Origin: Anaerolineaceae bacterium
Lineage (GTDB): Bacteria > Bacillota > Clostridia > Lachnospirales > Lachnospiraceae
Direction of reading: 5' to 3'
Assembly (NCBI GenBank): GCA_004294845.1
Contig: SHOH01000014.1
Span: 1 to 34,351, forward strand
Length of the DNA: 34,351 bases
Position numbers and translations under genes: made by a program. Below the pieces are notes generated by a model. The model did no database searches. It was not told the origin of the DNA and worked only from the letters and a program-made list of their open reading frames with translations. The number at the start of each line of letters is the position of its first letter. Position 1 is the first letter of the stretch. This document shows, piece by piece, positions 16,891 through 25,821 of this stretch.

Positions 16891-19047
16891 ATGGAAAGAG
16901 GAATTTATTTTGACGGATGGTATAAGAACAATCATTGCTATCACCCTAGCTTGCCCTTCCGCAGCATGCAGATGATTGAAGATATCGAAAGATATAAAGG
17001 AACAATTTTAGTTTGGTCAGCTTTAGGAGGAGGATCAATATCCCTTCCTTATCTTGAGAATGAGGCATTTGGGGAACTGGATCCAAGACTTCGTTTTTAT
17101 GGATTTATGAATGATTCAGAGTTTATTGCCGAGTGTAATAAAAGAGGAATCAAGGTTATGGGTATTGTCTTTGAGGTACAAGGCTGGGAGTTCCCGGTTG
17201 TAGTCTCCGAAGACGGCAAGCATATGAAGCAGTTTAATGTTATGCGAGATGATACACCACATGATTATTATGGTTTGAATGAGTTTGCATCAGGAAAGCA
17301 TAAGGATCTATTTCGTACATCTTTAGAAGATTATTATCCCGATGGTATTATAAACAGTGACGGTGAAAAGGTTGTTGATCTTTGGGAGGAAGTGGCTGCA
17401 AGAACCTATAAGGGAGATGCGGTACATGCCCAATGGGTTGAGGTGGTTAATCACTCCAAAACCTGCTATCAGACCTGCCGCAATAATCCTGTATGGAGAG
17501 ATTATCTCAAGAAAATCATGAAAATTATGATTGATGCGGGAGTCGCAGGTATTCAGCTGGATGAGGCTGAGCTGCCTATAACATCACTTCGTGCCGGAGG
17601 ATGCTTCTGTAAGGATTGTAAAAAGCAGTTTAGAGAATTTCTTAAGGAGCTTCGAGCAAATGGTCAGTTAGACAGTCAGTATGATGATATTGACGTGGAG
17701 AATTTTGATTATCAGAAGTTCCTAAATGACGGTAATTATACATTTCCTGACGGGGCACCTTTGTTTAGAGAATATTATGAATTCCAGCTTCGCGCAGTAA
17801 AGAAGCATTTTATTGAGTTGGTTGATTACGCAAGAGATTATGCAAGAGAGACGCAAAATAGGGAAATTCTTGTATCAGGTAACTTCTTTAATTGTATGCC
17901 AGTATACTTCCCATTTGAACATTCGGTAGATGTGATTATAACCGAGATGGAGAAGACTTTATTCAATCAGCCTTATTGGTATCGATATATTGCAGGCTTT
18001 AGTGGTGATAAGCCAGTTATAGTGGCTGAGAATCCTTACGGCGGTATGATACCGGAATTACTGGAAATGCTGGATCATGGTAAAGGCTATGATCTGTATA
18101 GGATTTTCCTTTTGGAAGCATCTGCCTATGGCTGCAATATGAGCGTGCCATATGGTGGCTGGATGGGCAATACCATCAAGGATGCATTCTATCCTCCGAG
18201 AGACGTAACGGTAGAGGTACAGGAATTCCTAGCTGATCATGAGGATTTCTTCAGTAGAGAAAGCGGTGCGAAAATTATGGTAGCCTATTCCTTCCCAAGC
18301 TATTACTGGAAGGAAGTAACAAAGGCTTATAACGGAAATGTCATGACTGAGGAGAATAGTATTCTATTCTACAGCCCGACAGACATAACCGATGAAAGTA
18401 CCTCAAGGCTTCCTTTCTGGGAGGTTATCAAGGAGCTAAGTGATCAGCAGGTGGTATATGATGTGAAGATGCTGGGAGATGATGATGTCTGCATACGTCC
18501 ACTTGATATAAGAGAGCTTTCAGACTATGAGCTAATCATCCTACCTGCATGTGATGTACTTACCAAAGACCAAACCGAAGTATTAACTGAGTATGTAAAC
18601 CAAGGTGGACGTCTGCTTTTATTTGGAGATACAGCACAGAATCTTCCTCAGTGGCAACAAGAGATGATAGACAATGACAATGTAGTATTTTGCGAAAATG
18701 CAGAAAGCAAGAAAGCTGCTTTATCAGAATTCAGAAGTAGCTTTGCTAAAGTTAATGAAGATATAAATCAAATCAAAGTAGATAATTCCAATATCGGGGT
18801 TCATCTACATAAGAACGATAATACACATACAATTCATCTTCTGAATTATAATTATGATTCAGAATTGGATAAAGTATTACCTATCCCAACCCTTAATGTT
18901 AAAGTGAAAAGGCCTGCTCAGGTTACAGGAGTAGAGTTGTATACTTTAGATAATTCCAAGGTGGAATATTCGTTCGAAGTTGAAGATGATACAATAAATA
19001 TCGTGATTCAAAATATGCCCCTTTATCTTATCGCACACCTAAAGTAA
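16891..19047 (+). CDS. Unassigned TIM-barrel glycoside hydrolase-like protein with GATase-like domain
   Basis: This 718-residue cytoplasmic protein has no signal peptide. Residues ~1-400 look like a TIM barrel: YFDGWYKNNHCYHPSLPF at the start, GIQLDEAELPI (Asp224, Glu225, Glu227), and VIITEMEKTLF (Glu352) as candidate acid residues. A Cys cluster GGCFCKDCKKQF (Cys238, 240, 243) follows the first motif, as in GHL6/GH42-like putative hydrolases. Residues ~530-590 resemble the GATase-like trimerisation domain of GH42 enzymes (ELIILPACDVLTKDQTEVL; GGRLLLFGD). A C-terminal beta domain ends the chain. I cannot assign it to a numbered GH family. It is followed after 17 nt by the GH106-like gene, and the two probably work on the imported sugar. 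Confidence 0.72.
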   Translation: MERGIYFDGWYKNNHCYHPSLPFRSMQMIEDIERYKGTILVWSALGGGSISLPYLENEAFGELDPRLRFYGFMNDSEFIAECNKRGIKVMGIVFEVQGWEFPVVVSEDGKHMKQFNVMRDDTPHDYYGLNEFASGKHKDLFRTSLEDYYPDGIINSDGEKVVDLWEEVAARTYKGDAVHAQWVEVVNHSKTCYQTCRNNPVWRDYLKKIMKIMIDAGVAGIQLDEAELPITSLRAGGCFCKDCKKQFREFLKELRANGQLDSQYDDIDVENFDYQKFLNDGNYTFPDGAPLFREYYEFQLRAVKKHFIELVDYARDYARETQNREILVSGNFFNCMPVYFPFEHSVDVIITEMEKTLFNQPYWYRYIAGFSGDKPVIVAENPYGGMIPELLEMLDHGKGYDLYRIFLLEASAYGCNMSVPYGGWMGNTIKDAFYPPRDVTVEVQEFLADHEDFFSRESGAKIMVAYSFPSYYWKEVTKAYNGNVMTEENSILFYSPTDITDESTSRLPFWEVIKELSDQQVVYDVKMLGDDDVCIRPLDIRELSDYELIILPACDVLTKDQTEVLTEYVNQGGRLLLFGDTAQNLPQWQQEMIDNDNVVFCENAESKKAALSEFRSSFAKVNEDINQIKVDNSNIGVHLHKNDNTHTIHLLNYNYDSELDKVLPIPTLNVKVKRPAQVTGVELYTLDNSKVEYSFEVEDDTINIVIQNMPLYLIAHLK

Positions 19048-19064
19048 ATTAGGGAGGAAAAAGT

Positions 19065-22000
19065 ATGGATTATAATAAGTTAGTACATGGAGAAGCTCTT
19101 TCAAAAGCTAAATTCAAGCATCCTTCCAGAGAGTTTGGTATTATGCCCTTCTGGTTCTGGAATGGGGAGATGAGTTACGACGAAATGGAGTATCAACTAA
19201 AGGAATACTATGACAAGGGAATACCGGGTCTGTATATTCATGCCAGATTCGGAATCAACGATCATGTTCCTTATCTTGGCGAAGATTGGTTCGATAGAGT
19301 TAAATTTACCATTGAAAAGGCTCAGGAGATTGGTCTGCAGGTCTGGGTATATGATGAATATAACTGGCCCAGCGGTACAGCCGGTAAGGAAGTTATGGAG
19401 AAAAACCCTGAACTTACCAATGTATATCTTGAACTGGTTGAGGGTGATCTTCCCGGACAATTCTTTACCTTCATGGAAGGCACCGATTCCAGATATAATG
19501 ATCTGGAAGAATCAGAACCTGTATATGCATGTGCTATGAAGCTTGATGATATGGCAAATGGCAATTTTGAATATGTTGATCTGATGCCCTCATTATCCTT
19601 TGATAAGGTTATTACCTGGGAAGCTCCCAAGGGCCCCTGGAAATTATTTTACTTTATAGAAAGAAAGGCAAATTGGTATTCTGACGTATTAAATCCTGAG
19701 ACAACAAAGAAGTTCTTGGAGTATACTCACGAAAGGTATAAGGCATCCATTGGCCAGAGTTTTTCAGAGGACATTAAAGGCTTTTATACCGATGAGCCTG
19801 CTATGCACTATTTTGAAGTTGGTAGGGATAATTTCATAATACCCTGGTCCAAAAAGATGTTTAAGATATTTAAAGAGCATAATGGATACGATTTAAAGAA
19901 GCATTTACCAAAGCTTTTCTACGATATAGGTGGAGATACAGAACAGGTCAGGTATGATTTCTGGTCTTGTCTGACTAAGCAATATGAGGAAACCTACTAT
20001 AAAACAATCGCTGATTGGTGTGAAGAAAATGATGTAGTATTTACCGGTCATCTGTTATATGAGGAATCCCTTCGTATGCATGCCAGAACCGGAGGAAACC
20101 TTTTCCACCATTTGCGGCATCTGGATATGACAGGTGTGGATCATCTATACCCTCGTATCGGAACCAGAGATATGCCCAATGAACATGTAGCACTTAAAAT
20201 TGCCTCTAGCGCGGCTCATCAGAACGGAAGCGTTAGACTTTTGTGTGAGTCTATGGGTGGTGCATATTGGGATTGTACCATGGAACGTATGAAATGGATC
20301 GCTGATTGGGAATATGTGCTTGGTGTAAACCTCTTTAATCCTCATGGTTACCATTATACCATTGAGGGAGAACGCAAGCGTGACTGGCCACCATCACAAT
20401 TCTATCATCATACATGGTGGAAGCAGTATAAGCTTTTCAATGACTATATGACCCGTCTTGGATATACCTTAAGCGGCGGTGACCATGTAGCAAAGGTGGC
20501 CATACTGTATCCGATGAATAGTATCTGGGCAACCTATACTCCTCAGGCACACAATAAAATCGGTGATACAATAGAAAATGATTTTAATTATATGACAGAC
20601 AGATTACTACGTCTACATATAGATTTTGACTATATTGATGAAGATATACTAAGGGATTGCGAGATAAAAGACGGTAAGCTATGTATTCAAGGTGAGAAGT
20701 ATGAAATGCTGATGCTGCCTCCTTGCACACATATTAAATCTACAACCCTAGATATCATGGAGAAATTCGTCGCTGCAGGCGGAAAGCTGGGCGGAGATGC
20801 TTTACTTCCTTACCACTGTGTAGAAGGACAATGCGATGACATGGAGGGTAGGCTTGAAAAGCTCTTTGGTAAGAATCCTTTAGCTCTTAAGCAAGAATTT
20901 TTACAATCAGATGATAAAGAACTATCCTTAACAGTAAATAACCATGGAAGTGGTAAAGTAGTGTTCGTATCCGGTCAGGGCTTTGCTAAATGTGACGGCA
21001 TGGAGACTCTAAAGGAACAGATGCTGGCTTGTATTGAGCCTGAGATTGAAATTGACAGCGAGGAAGTATTCTATCTTCACAGAGTAAAGGATGGAAGAGA
21101 TCTCTTCTTCCTAATAAATCCTGTTGAACAGGGAGCTGACATTCAGGTTACATTTACAGGTGAATATCAACCTGAAATCTGGGATTTGGAGTCCGGTGAG
21201 ATTCATAAGGTCCTAGTATACAATGTTGCAGACGGAAAAACCACTCTATCCTTAACTATGCAGCCTTATGGCTCCTATATGCTAAGCATACATGATGCTC
21301 CGGCTCATATCCATGGTATTAGCTCTGATATTCAGATAACAGATATCGAGGATGTCATGCCATCCAAGGCAAGCATCTCATCATATTCAGATAAAGTGGA
21401 TGGCAGGGTTGAAGGAATTGGCCGTCTGTCGGAGGATGGAAAGCTTGTTCTGGCAGTCGGTGATAAGGAGAAAGAACTAACAATTCCAGCACAGAAGAGC
21501 TTGGAAGTTATTAAATTTAAAGATGAATTTGATTTTACAGTAAATGCTCCTAATGCATTATTAACAGATGAGTGGAAGATGATGTATGATGACGGTACTG
21601 TGGATGTAAGCAAGATTTCGCAGCCTGACTATGATTTTTCCGCTTGGTATGACATGAGAATGGGAGCATGGGAGATGCAGTTACCTGAAGAGCGGGATGA
21701 TAATACCTATCCTGTGGACCTATGGTATGTGACAAGCTTTAATGCACAGTATATCCCTGATGATTTAAAGCTGATGATTGACGGCTTTAAGGGAAGTGGC
21801 TATGAGCTTTATATCAACGGACGCAGAATGACAAAGGAACCTGTAAGAAGCTTCTTGGATGCTCAGATTAAGGAAGTACCTATTACAGACTATGTGGTAT
21901 TAGGTGAGAATACGGTTGCGATTAAATTAACTGTTACTAAAAAGAGTGACGGTATGGTGGATCTATTAAAGATCATCGGTGATTTTGGTATCAAAGAGGT

Positions 22001-22382
22001 GGATGGTAGAGAAGTTATCTCTGACCCTGTAAGAAGCGTTCGCTTTGGTGACTGGGTACAGCAAGGACTACCTCACTTCTCCGGAACCGGAAGTTACACT
22101 CAGACCATTACTCTTGATGAGGAAACCTGTAAGAAAGCATTGTTTCTTAAAGCAGAGCTAGGGACTGATGTGCTTGAGGTCTATGTAAACGGATCTCTTG
22201 TAAAGACCTGCTTATGGAAGCCTTATGAAGCAGACATCAGCGATTATGTTAAGCCTGGTGAAAATGAAATCTGCCTAAAGGTTGTTAACACCCTCATTAA
22301 CCTTTTAGAAGGTACCAGAAACGCTTCCGGATTATTTGACGCAACAATTGTACCCTTTGATCGGTATGAGATTTATTTTTAA
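19065..22382 (+). CDS. GH106-like (alpha-L-rhamnosidase-type) glycoside hydrolase
   Basis: This 1105-residue cytoplasmic enzyme opens with the landmark MPFWFWNGEMSYDEMEYQL, followed by GIPGLYIHARFG and VWVYDEYNWPSGTAG (Asp97/Glu98). GFYTDEPAM (Glu244) and RLLCESMGGAYWD (Glu395) are further candidate catalytic or metal-binding acids. A GATase-like segment lies near 545-590 (EMLMLPPCTHIKSTTL). The C-terminal ~250 residues contain galactose-binding-like jelly rolls (LMIDGFKGSGYELYINGRRM; LGTDVLEVYVNG). Length and order fit GH106, a family known for alpha-L-rhamnosidases. Many relatives are unassigned, so rhamnose specificity is only a possibility. AGGGAGG precedes the start. No signal peptide is visible, so its substrate must be imported. 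Confidence 0.75.
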   Translation: MDYNKLVHGEALSKAKFKHPSREFGIMPFWFWNGEMSYDEMEYQLKEYYDKGIPGLYIHARFGINDHVPYLGEDWFDRVKFTIEKAQEIGLQVWVYDEYNWPSGTAGKEVMEKNPELTNVYLELVEGDLPGQFFTFMEGTDSRYNDLEESEPVYACAMKLDDMANGNFEYVDLMPSLSFDKVITWEAPKGPWKLFYFIERKANWYSDVLNPETTKKFLEYTHERYKASIGQSFSEDIKGFYTDEPAMHYFEVGRDNFIIPWSKKMFKIFKEHNGYDLKKHLPKLFYDIGGDTEQVRYDFWSCLTKQYEETYYKTIADWCEENDVVFTGHLLYEESLRMHARTGGNLFHHLRHLDMTGVDHLYPRIGTRDMPNEHVALKIASSAAHQNGSVRLLCESMGGAYWDCTMERMKWIADWEYVLGVNLFNPHGYHYTIEGERKRDWPPSQFYHHTWWKQYKLFNDYMTRLGYTLSGGDHVAKVAILYPMNSIWATYTPQAHNKIGDTIENDFNYMTDRLLRLHIDFDYIDEDILRDCEIKDGKLCIQGEKYEMLMLPPCTHIKSTTLDIMEKFVAAGGKLGGDALLPYHCVEGQCDDMEGRLEKLFGKNPLALKQEFLQSDDKELSLTVNNHGSGKVVFVSGQGFAKCDGMETLKEQMLACIEPEIEIDSEEVFYLHRVKDGRDLFFLINPVEQGADIQVTFTGEYQPEIWDLESGEIHKVLVYNVADGKTTLSLTMQPYGSYMLSIHDAPAHIHGISSDIQITDIEDVMPSKASISSYSDKVDGRVEGIGRLSEDGKLVLAVGDKEKELTIPAQKSLEVIKFKDEFDFTVNAPNALLTDEWKMMYDDGTVDVSKISQPDYDFSAWYDMRMGAWEMQLPEERDDNTYPVDLWYVTSFNAQYIPDDLKLMIDGFKGSGYELYINGRRMTKEPVRSFLDAQIKEVPITDYVVLGENTVAIKLTVTKKSDGMVDLLKIIGDFGIKEVDGREVISDPVRSVRFGDWVQQGLPHFSGTGSYTQTITLDEETCKKALFLKAELGTDVLEVYVNGSLVKTCLWKPYEADISDYVKPGENEICLKVVNTLINLLEGTRNASGLFDATIVPFDRYEIYF

Positions 22383-22391
22383 TAATATGTG

Positions 22392-22446
22392 GGAGGATAA
22401 ATCCTCCGTTATATTCTATGAAAAATTAATATCCATTATGGAGGAT
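22392..22446 (+). promoter_or_regulatory. Candidate ribosome-site switch ahead of the nucleoside hydrolase
   Basis: GGAGGAT (22392-22398) faces ATCCTCC (22401-22407). The ribosome site of the next gene is the same heptamer, GGAGGAT (22440-22446), ending 3 nt before ATG 22450. The single ATCCTCC can therefore pair with either copy, making a local hairpin or hiding the ribosome site. The first copy begins 10 nt after the preceding stop codon. No T-run follows, so it is not a terminator. Confidence 0.45.
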
Positions 22447-22449
22447 TAC

Positions 22450-23325
22450 ATGACCAAAAAACCTATTAATATATTAATTGATACCGATATAGGCGGAGAT
22501 GTGGATGATGCACTTGCACTTGCACTGGCGCTGAATTCACCGGAATTAAATATCGTTGGGATTACGACAGTTTATCTGGCTAATGAATGGCGTGCCAATG
22601 TAACCAGAAATATGCTTAAGGTATTTGGACGGGAGGATATTCCCGTAAGCACCGGTGCAGAGAAGCCTTTGATCGGCTGGTGGGATGAAAGCCGTATCCC
22701 GAATAGCAGCAAGGATTTTGGAATTCTAGATGGTAAGCCTCTTCCATGCGCATGTGACTATATCATACAAACGGTAGAAAAGTATGAAACTTTAACTATT
22801 GCAGCCATCGGTCCTCTTACCAATCTGGCTCTGGCAATTGCGAAGGCACCATACATTGTACCAAAGATTAAAATAATCATGATGGGTGGGCAGATTACAA
22901 AAGCCCATCCGGAGTGGAATATTGTATGTGATCCCGAAGCGGCAAGAATTGTCTTCGAATCGGGAGCAGAAATTGTAATGACAGGTCTCGACGTTACCAA
23001 TCGTTGTACATTTACAAGAGATGATATTGAATATGTTAAAAACATCGGTAATGAGCGAACAAATCTCCTAGGAGAGATGCTTGATACCTTCTGTGAAAAA
23101 TTTGGTTTCCTTCCTGTCTTACATGACCCTTTAGCATTATCATACCTGCTTTGGGATGATATAATGACCTTTGCAGATAAAAAGATATTAGTAGAGACTG
23201 CCGGAGATTACTCCAGAGGCCTGACCATAGACTGTGACTGGGGCGATGGATATCCGGTGAAGGCAGCAATTGACGTTAAGCCTGAAGAATTTAAGAAAAG
23301 ACTTTTAGATCGTATTATACAATAA
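22450..23325 (+). CDS. Inosine-uridine nucleoside hydrolase family protein
   Basis: This 291-residue cytoplasmic enzyme belongs to the IUNH superfamily, which cleaves N-ribosidic bonds with a bound Ca2+. The N-terminal metal motif is DTDIGGDVDDALALALAL, longer between acids than the usual DTDPG.DDA. GIDxT-like VGITTVYLAN, IIMMGGQI and a C-terminal LHDPLALSYLL (the usual His-Asp metal/catalytic site) are also present. I chose ATG 22450, preceded by GGAGG at 22440-22444; an in-frame upstream TTG at 22336 would overlap the GH106-like gene. Its place among glycosidases suggests either ribose release from a nucleoside or a related non-nucleoside N- or O-riboside. Family membership is secure; substrate is open. 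Confidence 0.88.
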   Translation: MTKKPINILIDTDIGGDVDDALALALALNSPELNIVGITTVYLANEWRANVTRNMLKVFGREDIPVSTGAEKPLIGWWDESRIPNSSKDFGILDGKPLPCACDYIIQTVEKYETLTIAAIGPLTNLALAIAKAPYIVPKIKIIMMGGQITKAHPEWNIVCDPEAARIVFESGAEIVMTGLDVTNRCTFTRDDIEYVKNIGNERTNLLGEMLDTFCEKFGFLPVLHDPLALSYLLWDDIMTFADKKILVETAGDYSRGLTIDCDWGDGYPVKAAIDVKPEEFKKRLLDRIIQ

Positions 23326-23383
23326 AGTTGCTGTTCATAAAATCTTTGGCGAGACATTAAGTAGCGCAGAAATGAGGAAAAGC

Positions 23384-24793
23384 ATGAAGAAACTTGTGTT
23401 AATCGGAGGCGGTAGTGTCAGAACATACTATTTCGTTGAATCTCTGATTAAGTTCCATGAGAGGCTGGGAATAGACCGGCTTTATATAATGGATATAGAT
23501 GCAGAACGATTGTCTTATTTCGGAGGAATGGCACTTCACTTAATAAAGAGGTCTAAAAGTAAGCTGAAAGTTGTTTTAACTGATCAGATAGTAGAGGCTG
23601 TAGAAGGTGCCGATTATGTGGTTACGACCATAAGAGTCGGAATGGACGAAGCCAGGTGTAGGGATGAGAGAATAGCTCTTGATTTAAATCTTATTGGTCA
23701 GGAAACTACCGGTGCCGGTGGATTTTCATATGCAATACGTACTATTCCTCTTATACTTGATTATATGCGGATTATAAAGCAGCATGCTAAGCCGAATGTT
23801 ACCGTATTTAATTTTACCAATCCATCCGGCTTAGTTACACAGGCAATATACGATGCCGGCTTTGACGGAGTGGTGGGAATCTGCGATAATGCGACAGGTA
23901 TTAAAATCGATATATCCGATGCTCTAAAAATCGATGCTTCAGATATAGTTGTTAAGGTGTATGGATTAAACCATTTGTCTTGGGCAAACAGTGTAGAAAT
24001 AGGCGGAGTTAATATTCTCCCAAGGCTGTTGGAAAATGAAGGCTTTGTTCAGAACTTCCGCCAATTCCATTACTTTGACAGAGATTTAGTCCGGAGTCTC
24101 GGTGAAATTCCTAACGGATATCTCTATTATTACTATCACAGAGATAAAGCCTTATCCAACCTTCTGGCATCACCCTTATCCAGAGGAGAATCCATTCGCG
24201 ATATTAATTATGCGATGATGGAGGAGCTAAGGAAGCATTCCATCGAGACAGAGGCGGAGCAATGCATTAGCATCTATAGAGATTATATGCACCGCAGAGA
24301 AGGCTCATATATGAGCATCGAGATGGGTGGAGAGTCAAAATCCTATGACCCAATTGATGTAGAAAGCCTTGGAATTACTGAATTAATCGGCAGGAATTCA
24401 AGCCATGAGGTGTACGAAGGCTATGCAGGTGTAGTATTTAATTATATTGACAGTGTTAATAATAAAAAGAACATCGACCTGGCAATCAGTGTACCTAATG
24501 GTAGAGCAATTCCCGAGATGGCTCCGACCGATGTGGTGGAAGTCACCTGTAATATCGGTGTAAATGGTTTTACACCTATGAATTTTGAAAATATTAATCC
24601 CACTAATCTTATACTAATGCAAACTATAAAACGCTATGAGAAACTTACAGTAGAGGCGGTCAGAGAGAAAAACATTGAAAAAGCCATAGAAGCCTTAACA
24701 ATACATCCACTAATAAGCGATTATAGTCTTGCTAAAAGATTAGTAAAGGAATATGTAAAGCTAAATGAGCCATATATTGGTGTATGGAAATAA
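23384..24793 (+). CDS. GH4 family NAD+/Mn2+-dependent glycosidase
   Basis: This 469-residue protein has the GH4 order: a Rossmann NAD+ loop (LVLIGGGSVRTYYF), the conserved block DLNLIGQETTGAGGF, FTNPSGLVTQAI, then the metal ligands Cys167 (GICDN) and His197 (GLNHLSW). GH4 enzymes open glycosides by an oxidation-elimination path and include 6-phospho-glucosidases, alpha-galactosidases and uronidases. The CDNAT signature after Cys does not clearly match the tetrads I know for alpha-glucosidase (CHG-), alpha-galactosidase (CHS-) or 6-phospho-alpha-glucosidase (CDMP), so specificity is left open. I start at ATG 23384, since GAGG just upstream is its best ribosome site; ATG 23372 is an in-frame alternative. 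The PfkB gene follows after 27 nt. Confidence 0.88.
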   Translation: MKKLVLIGGGSVRTYYFVESLIKFHERLGIDRLYIMDIDAERLSYFGGMALHLIKRSKSKLKVVLTDQIVEAVEGADYVVTTIRVGMDEARCRDERIALDLNLIGQETTGAGGFSYAIRTIPLILDYMRIIKQHAKPNVTVFNFTNPSGLVTQAIYDAGFDGVVGICDNATGIKIDISDALKIDASDIVVKVYGLNHLSWANSVEIGGVNILPRLLENEGFVQNFRQFHYFDRDLVRSLGEIPNGYLYYYYHRDKALSNLLASPLSRGESIRDINYAMMEELRKHSIETEAEQCISIYRDYMHRREGSYMSIEMGGESKSYDPIDVESLGITELIGRNSSHEVYEGYAGVVFNYIDSVNNKKNIDLAISVPNGRAIPEMAPTDVVEVTCNIGVNGFTPMNFENINPTNLILMQTIKRYEKLTVEAVREKNIEKAIEALTIHPLISDYSLAKRLVKEYVKLNEPYIGVWK

Positions 24794-24820
24794 GCCAAAT
24801 CAATCAGAGTAAAGAAAGTC

Positions 24821-25735
24821 ATGGTTTACAATATGAAAAAAATATTATGTATAGCTGAAACCTGCTGTGATATCATATTTGGAAAACTTGATAAGATACC
24901 TACTTTAGGTGAAGAAGAATACTGCAAGCATTTTTATATAAAAGCAGGTGGAGGAGCAAATACTCCTATGGGACTTTCAAGGCTTAAGGTAGCTACAAGG
25001 TTTTTGACAAGATTGGGTAATGATCCAATGGGACGAATTGTTCTTGATGAATTAACAGCTAGCGGTCTTGATAAAGATGGATTCTGTTTGGAAGAAGGAA
25101 TATCTACACCGGTATCTGCAGTAATGAGTACACTAGAGGATAGGTGCTTTGCCAGTTACGGCGGTGATGGTGGTGCATTTGTTACAAAAGAGCAGCTGGA
25201 ATATCAGATATCACTCACAGATCATGTTCATACCTATATTGGCTATTGTCTTACTTATCCTATATTAGACCTTTGTAAAAAGTATAATAAGACCCTGAGT
25301 GTTGATACCTCTTGGATAGAGCAACCAAAGCTTAGTGAATTAGAACCTATACTATCTTATGCAAGTTTCTTTACACCAAATGAAAAAGAAGCCTTATTGA
25401 TTTCAGGCACTAAGAATACTAAGGATGCCTTATCAGTACTTTCAACGCTGACACCAGGGGTCGTTATTACTCTGGGAGATCAAGGAAGTATGGCAAGAAT
25501 TAACGGATCAGACTATAGGCAAAGCAGTGTATACTATGGTCAGCCGGTTGACACAACCGGAGCAGGAGATCTATATTGCAGCGGTTTACTCTATGGCTTT
25601 AGCCATGGATATGATTTGAAGAAATCGATGGAATTTGCCAGCCATACATCCGGTCTTTGCGTCACATATTACGGTGGTATTGATGAGATATTTTCATTAA
25701 AAAATCTAAAATTTGGCAATAGTAATATTGAATAA
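24821..25735 (+). CDS. PfkB-family carbohydrate kinase
   Basis: This 304-residue ribokinase-fold protein has an N-terminal GGGANTPMGLSRLKV region, where the sugar-binding glycines sit, and a C-terminal DTTGAGD motif (244-250) whose last Asp is the catalytic base and anion-hole residue. GxxN-type TPNEKEALL is also present. It would phosphorylate a monosaccharide or nucleoside-like substrate released by the preceding hydrolases. The ribosome site is weak (AAAGAAAG close to ATG 24821), and an in-frame ATG at 24833 is possible. It is the last gene of the first plus-strand run, before a 189-nt gap with its own promoter. The second PfkB gene at 27432 is quite different in sequence, so the two probably use different sugars. 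Confidence 0.88.
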   Translation: MVYNMKKILCIAETCCDIIFGKLDKIPTLGEEEYCKHFYIKAGGGANTPMGLSRLKVATRFLTRLGNDPMGRIVLDELTASGLDKDGFCLEEGISTPVSAVMSTLEDRCFASYGGDGGAFVTKEQLEYQISLTDHVHTYIGYCLTYPILDLCKKYNKTLSVDTSWIEQPKLSELEPILSYASFFTPNEKEALLISGTKNTKDALSVLSTLTPGVVITLGDQGSMARINGSDYRQSSVYYGQPVDTTGAGDLYCSGLLYGFSHGYDLKKSMEFASHTSGLCVTYYGGIDEIFSLKNLKFGNSNIE

Positions 25736-25763
25736 AACATTCTAGTTTTTGTGTAAGGTTTTA

Positions 25764-25792
25764 TTGCTTTTATACAAAGTATGTGGTATTAT
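25764..25792 (+). promoter_or_regulatory. Sigma-A-type promoter for the duplicated-domain lipoprotein
   Basis: TTGCTT (25764-25769) and TATTAT (25787-25792) are 17 nt apart. The expected start near 25799 falls on operator O3. A 9-bp inverted repeat TTTGTGTAA...TTATACAAA overlaps the -35 side, and could be either a weak end for the previous transcript or a further protein site. Confidence 0.6.
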
Positions 25793-25798
25793 TAGTTT

Positions 25799-25814
25799 GG
25801 GTAAAGGATTACTC
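25799..25814. promoter_or_regulatory. Candidate LacI-type operator O3
   Basis: GGGTAAAGGATTACTC differs from O1 in only three of 16 bases (the central C and two at the right edge). It starts 7 nt after the -10 box, nearly the same geometry as O2, so repression is expected when regulator is bound. Confidence 0.62.
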
Positions 25815-25821
25815 AATATTC

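Noticed and set aside
22336-22449. Upstream TTG start for the nucleoside hydrolase, overlapping the GH106-like gene
   Set aside because: It has no ribosome site, and family members begin just before the DTD motif; GGAGG supports ATG 22450.
25748-25779. Terminator after the first PfkB kinase gene
   Set aside because: The TTTGTGTAA/TTATACAAA repeat is AT-rich with a 13-nt loop, no T-run follows, and it overlaps the promoter region. I could not call it a terminator.
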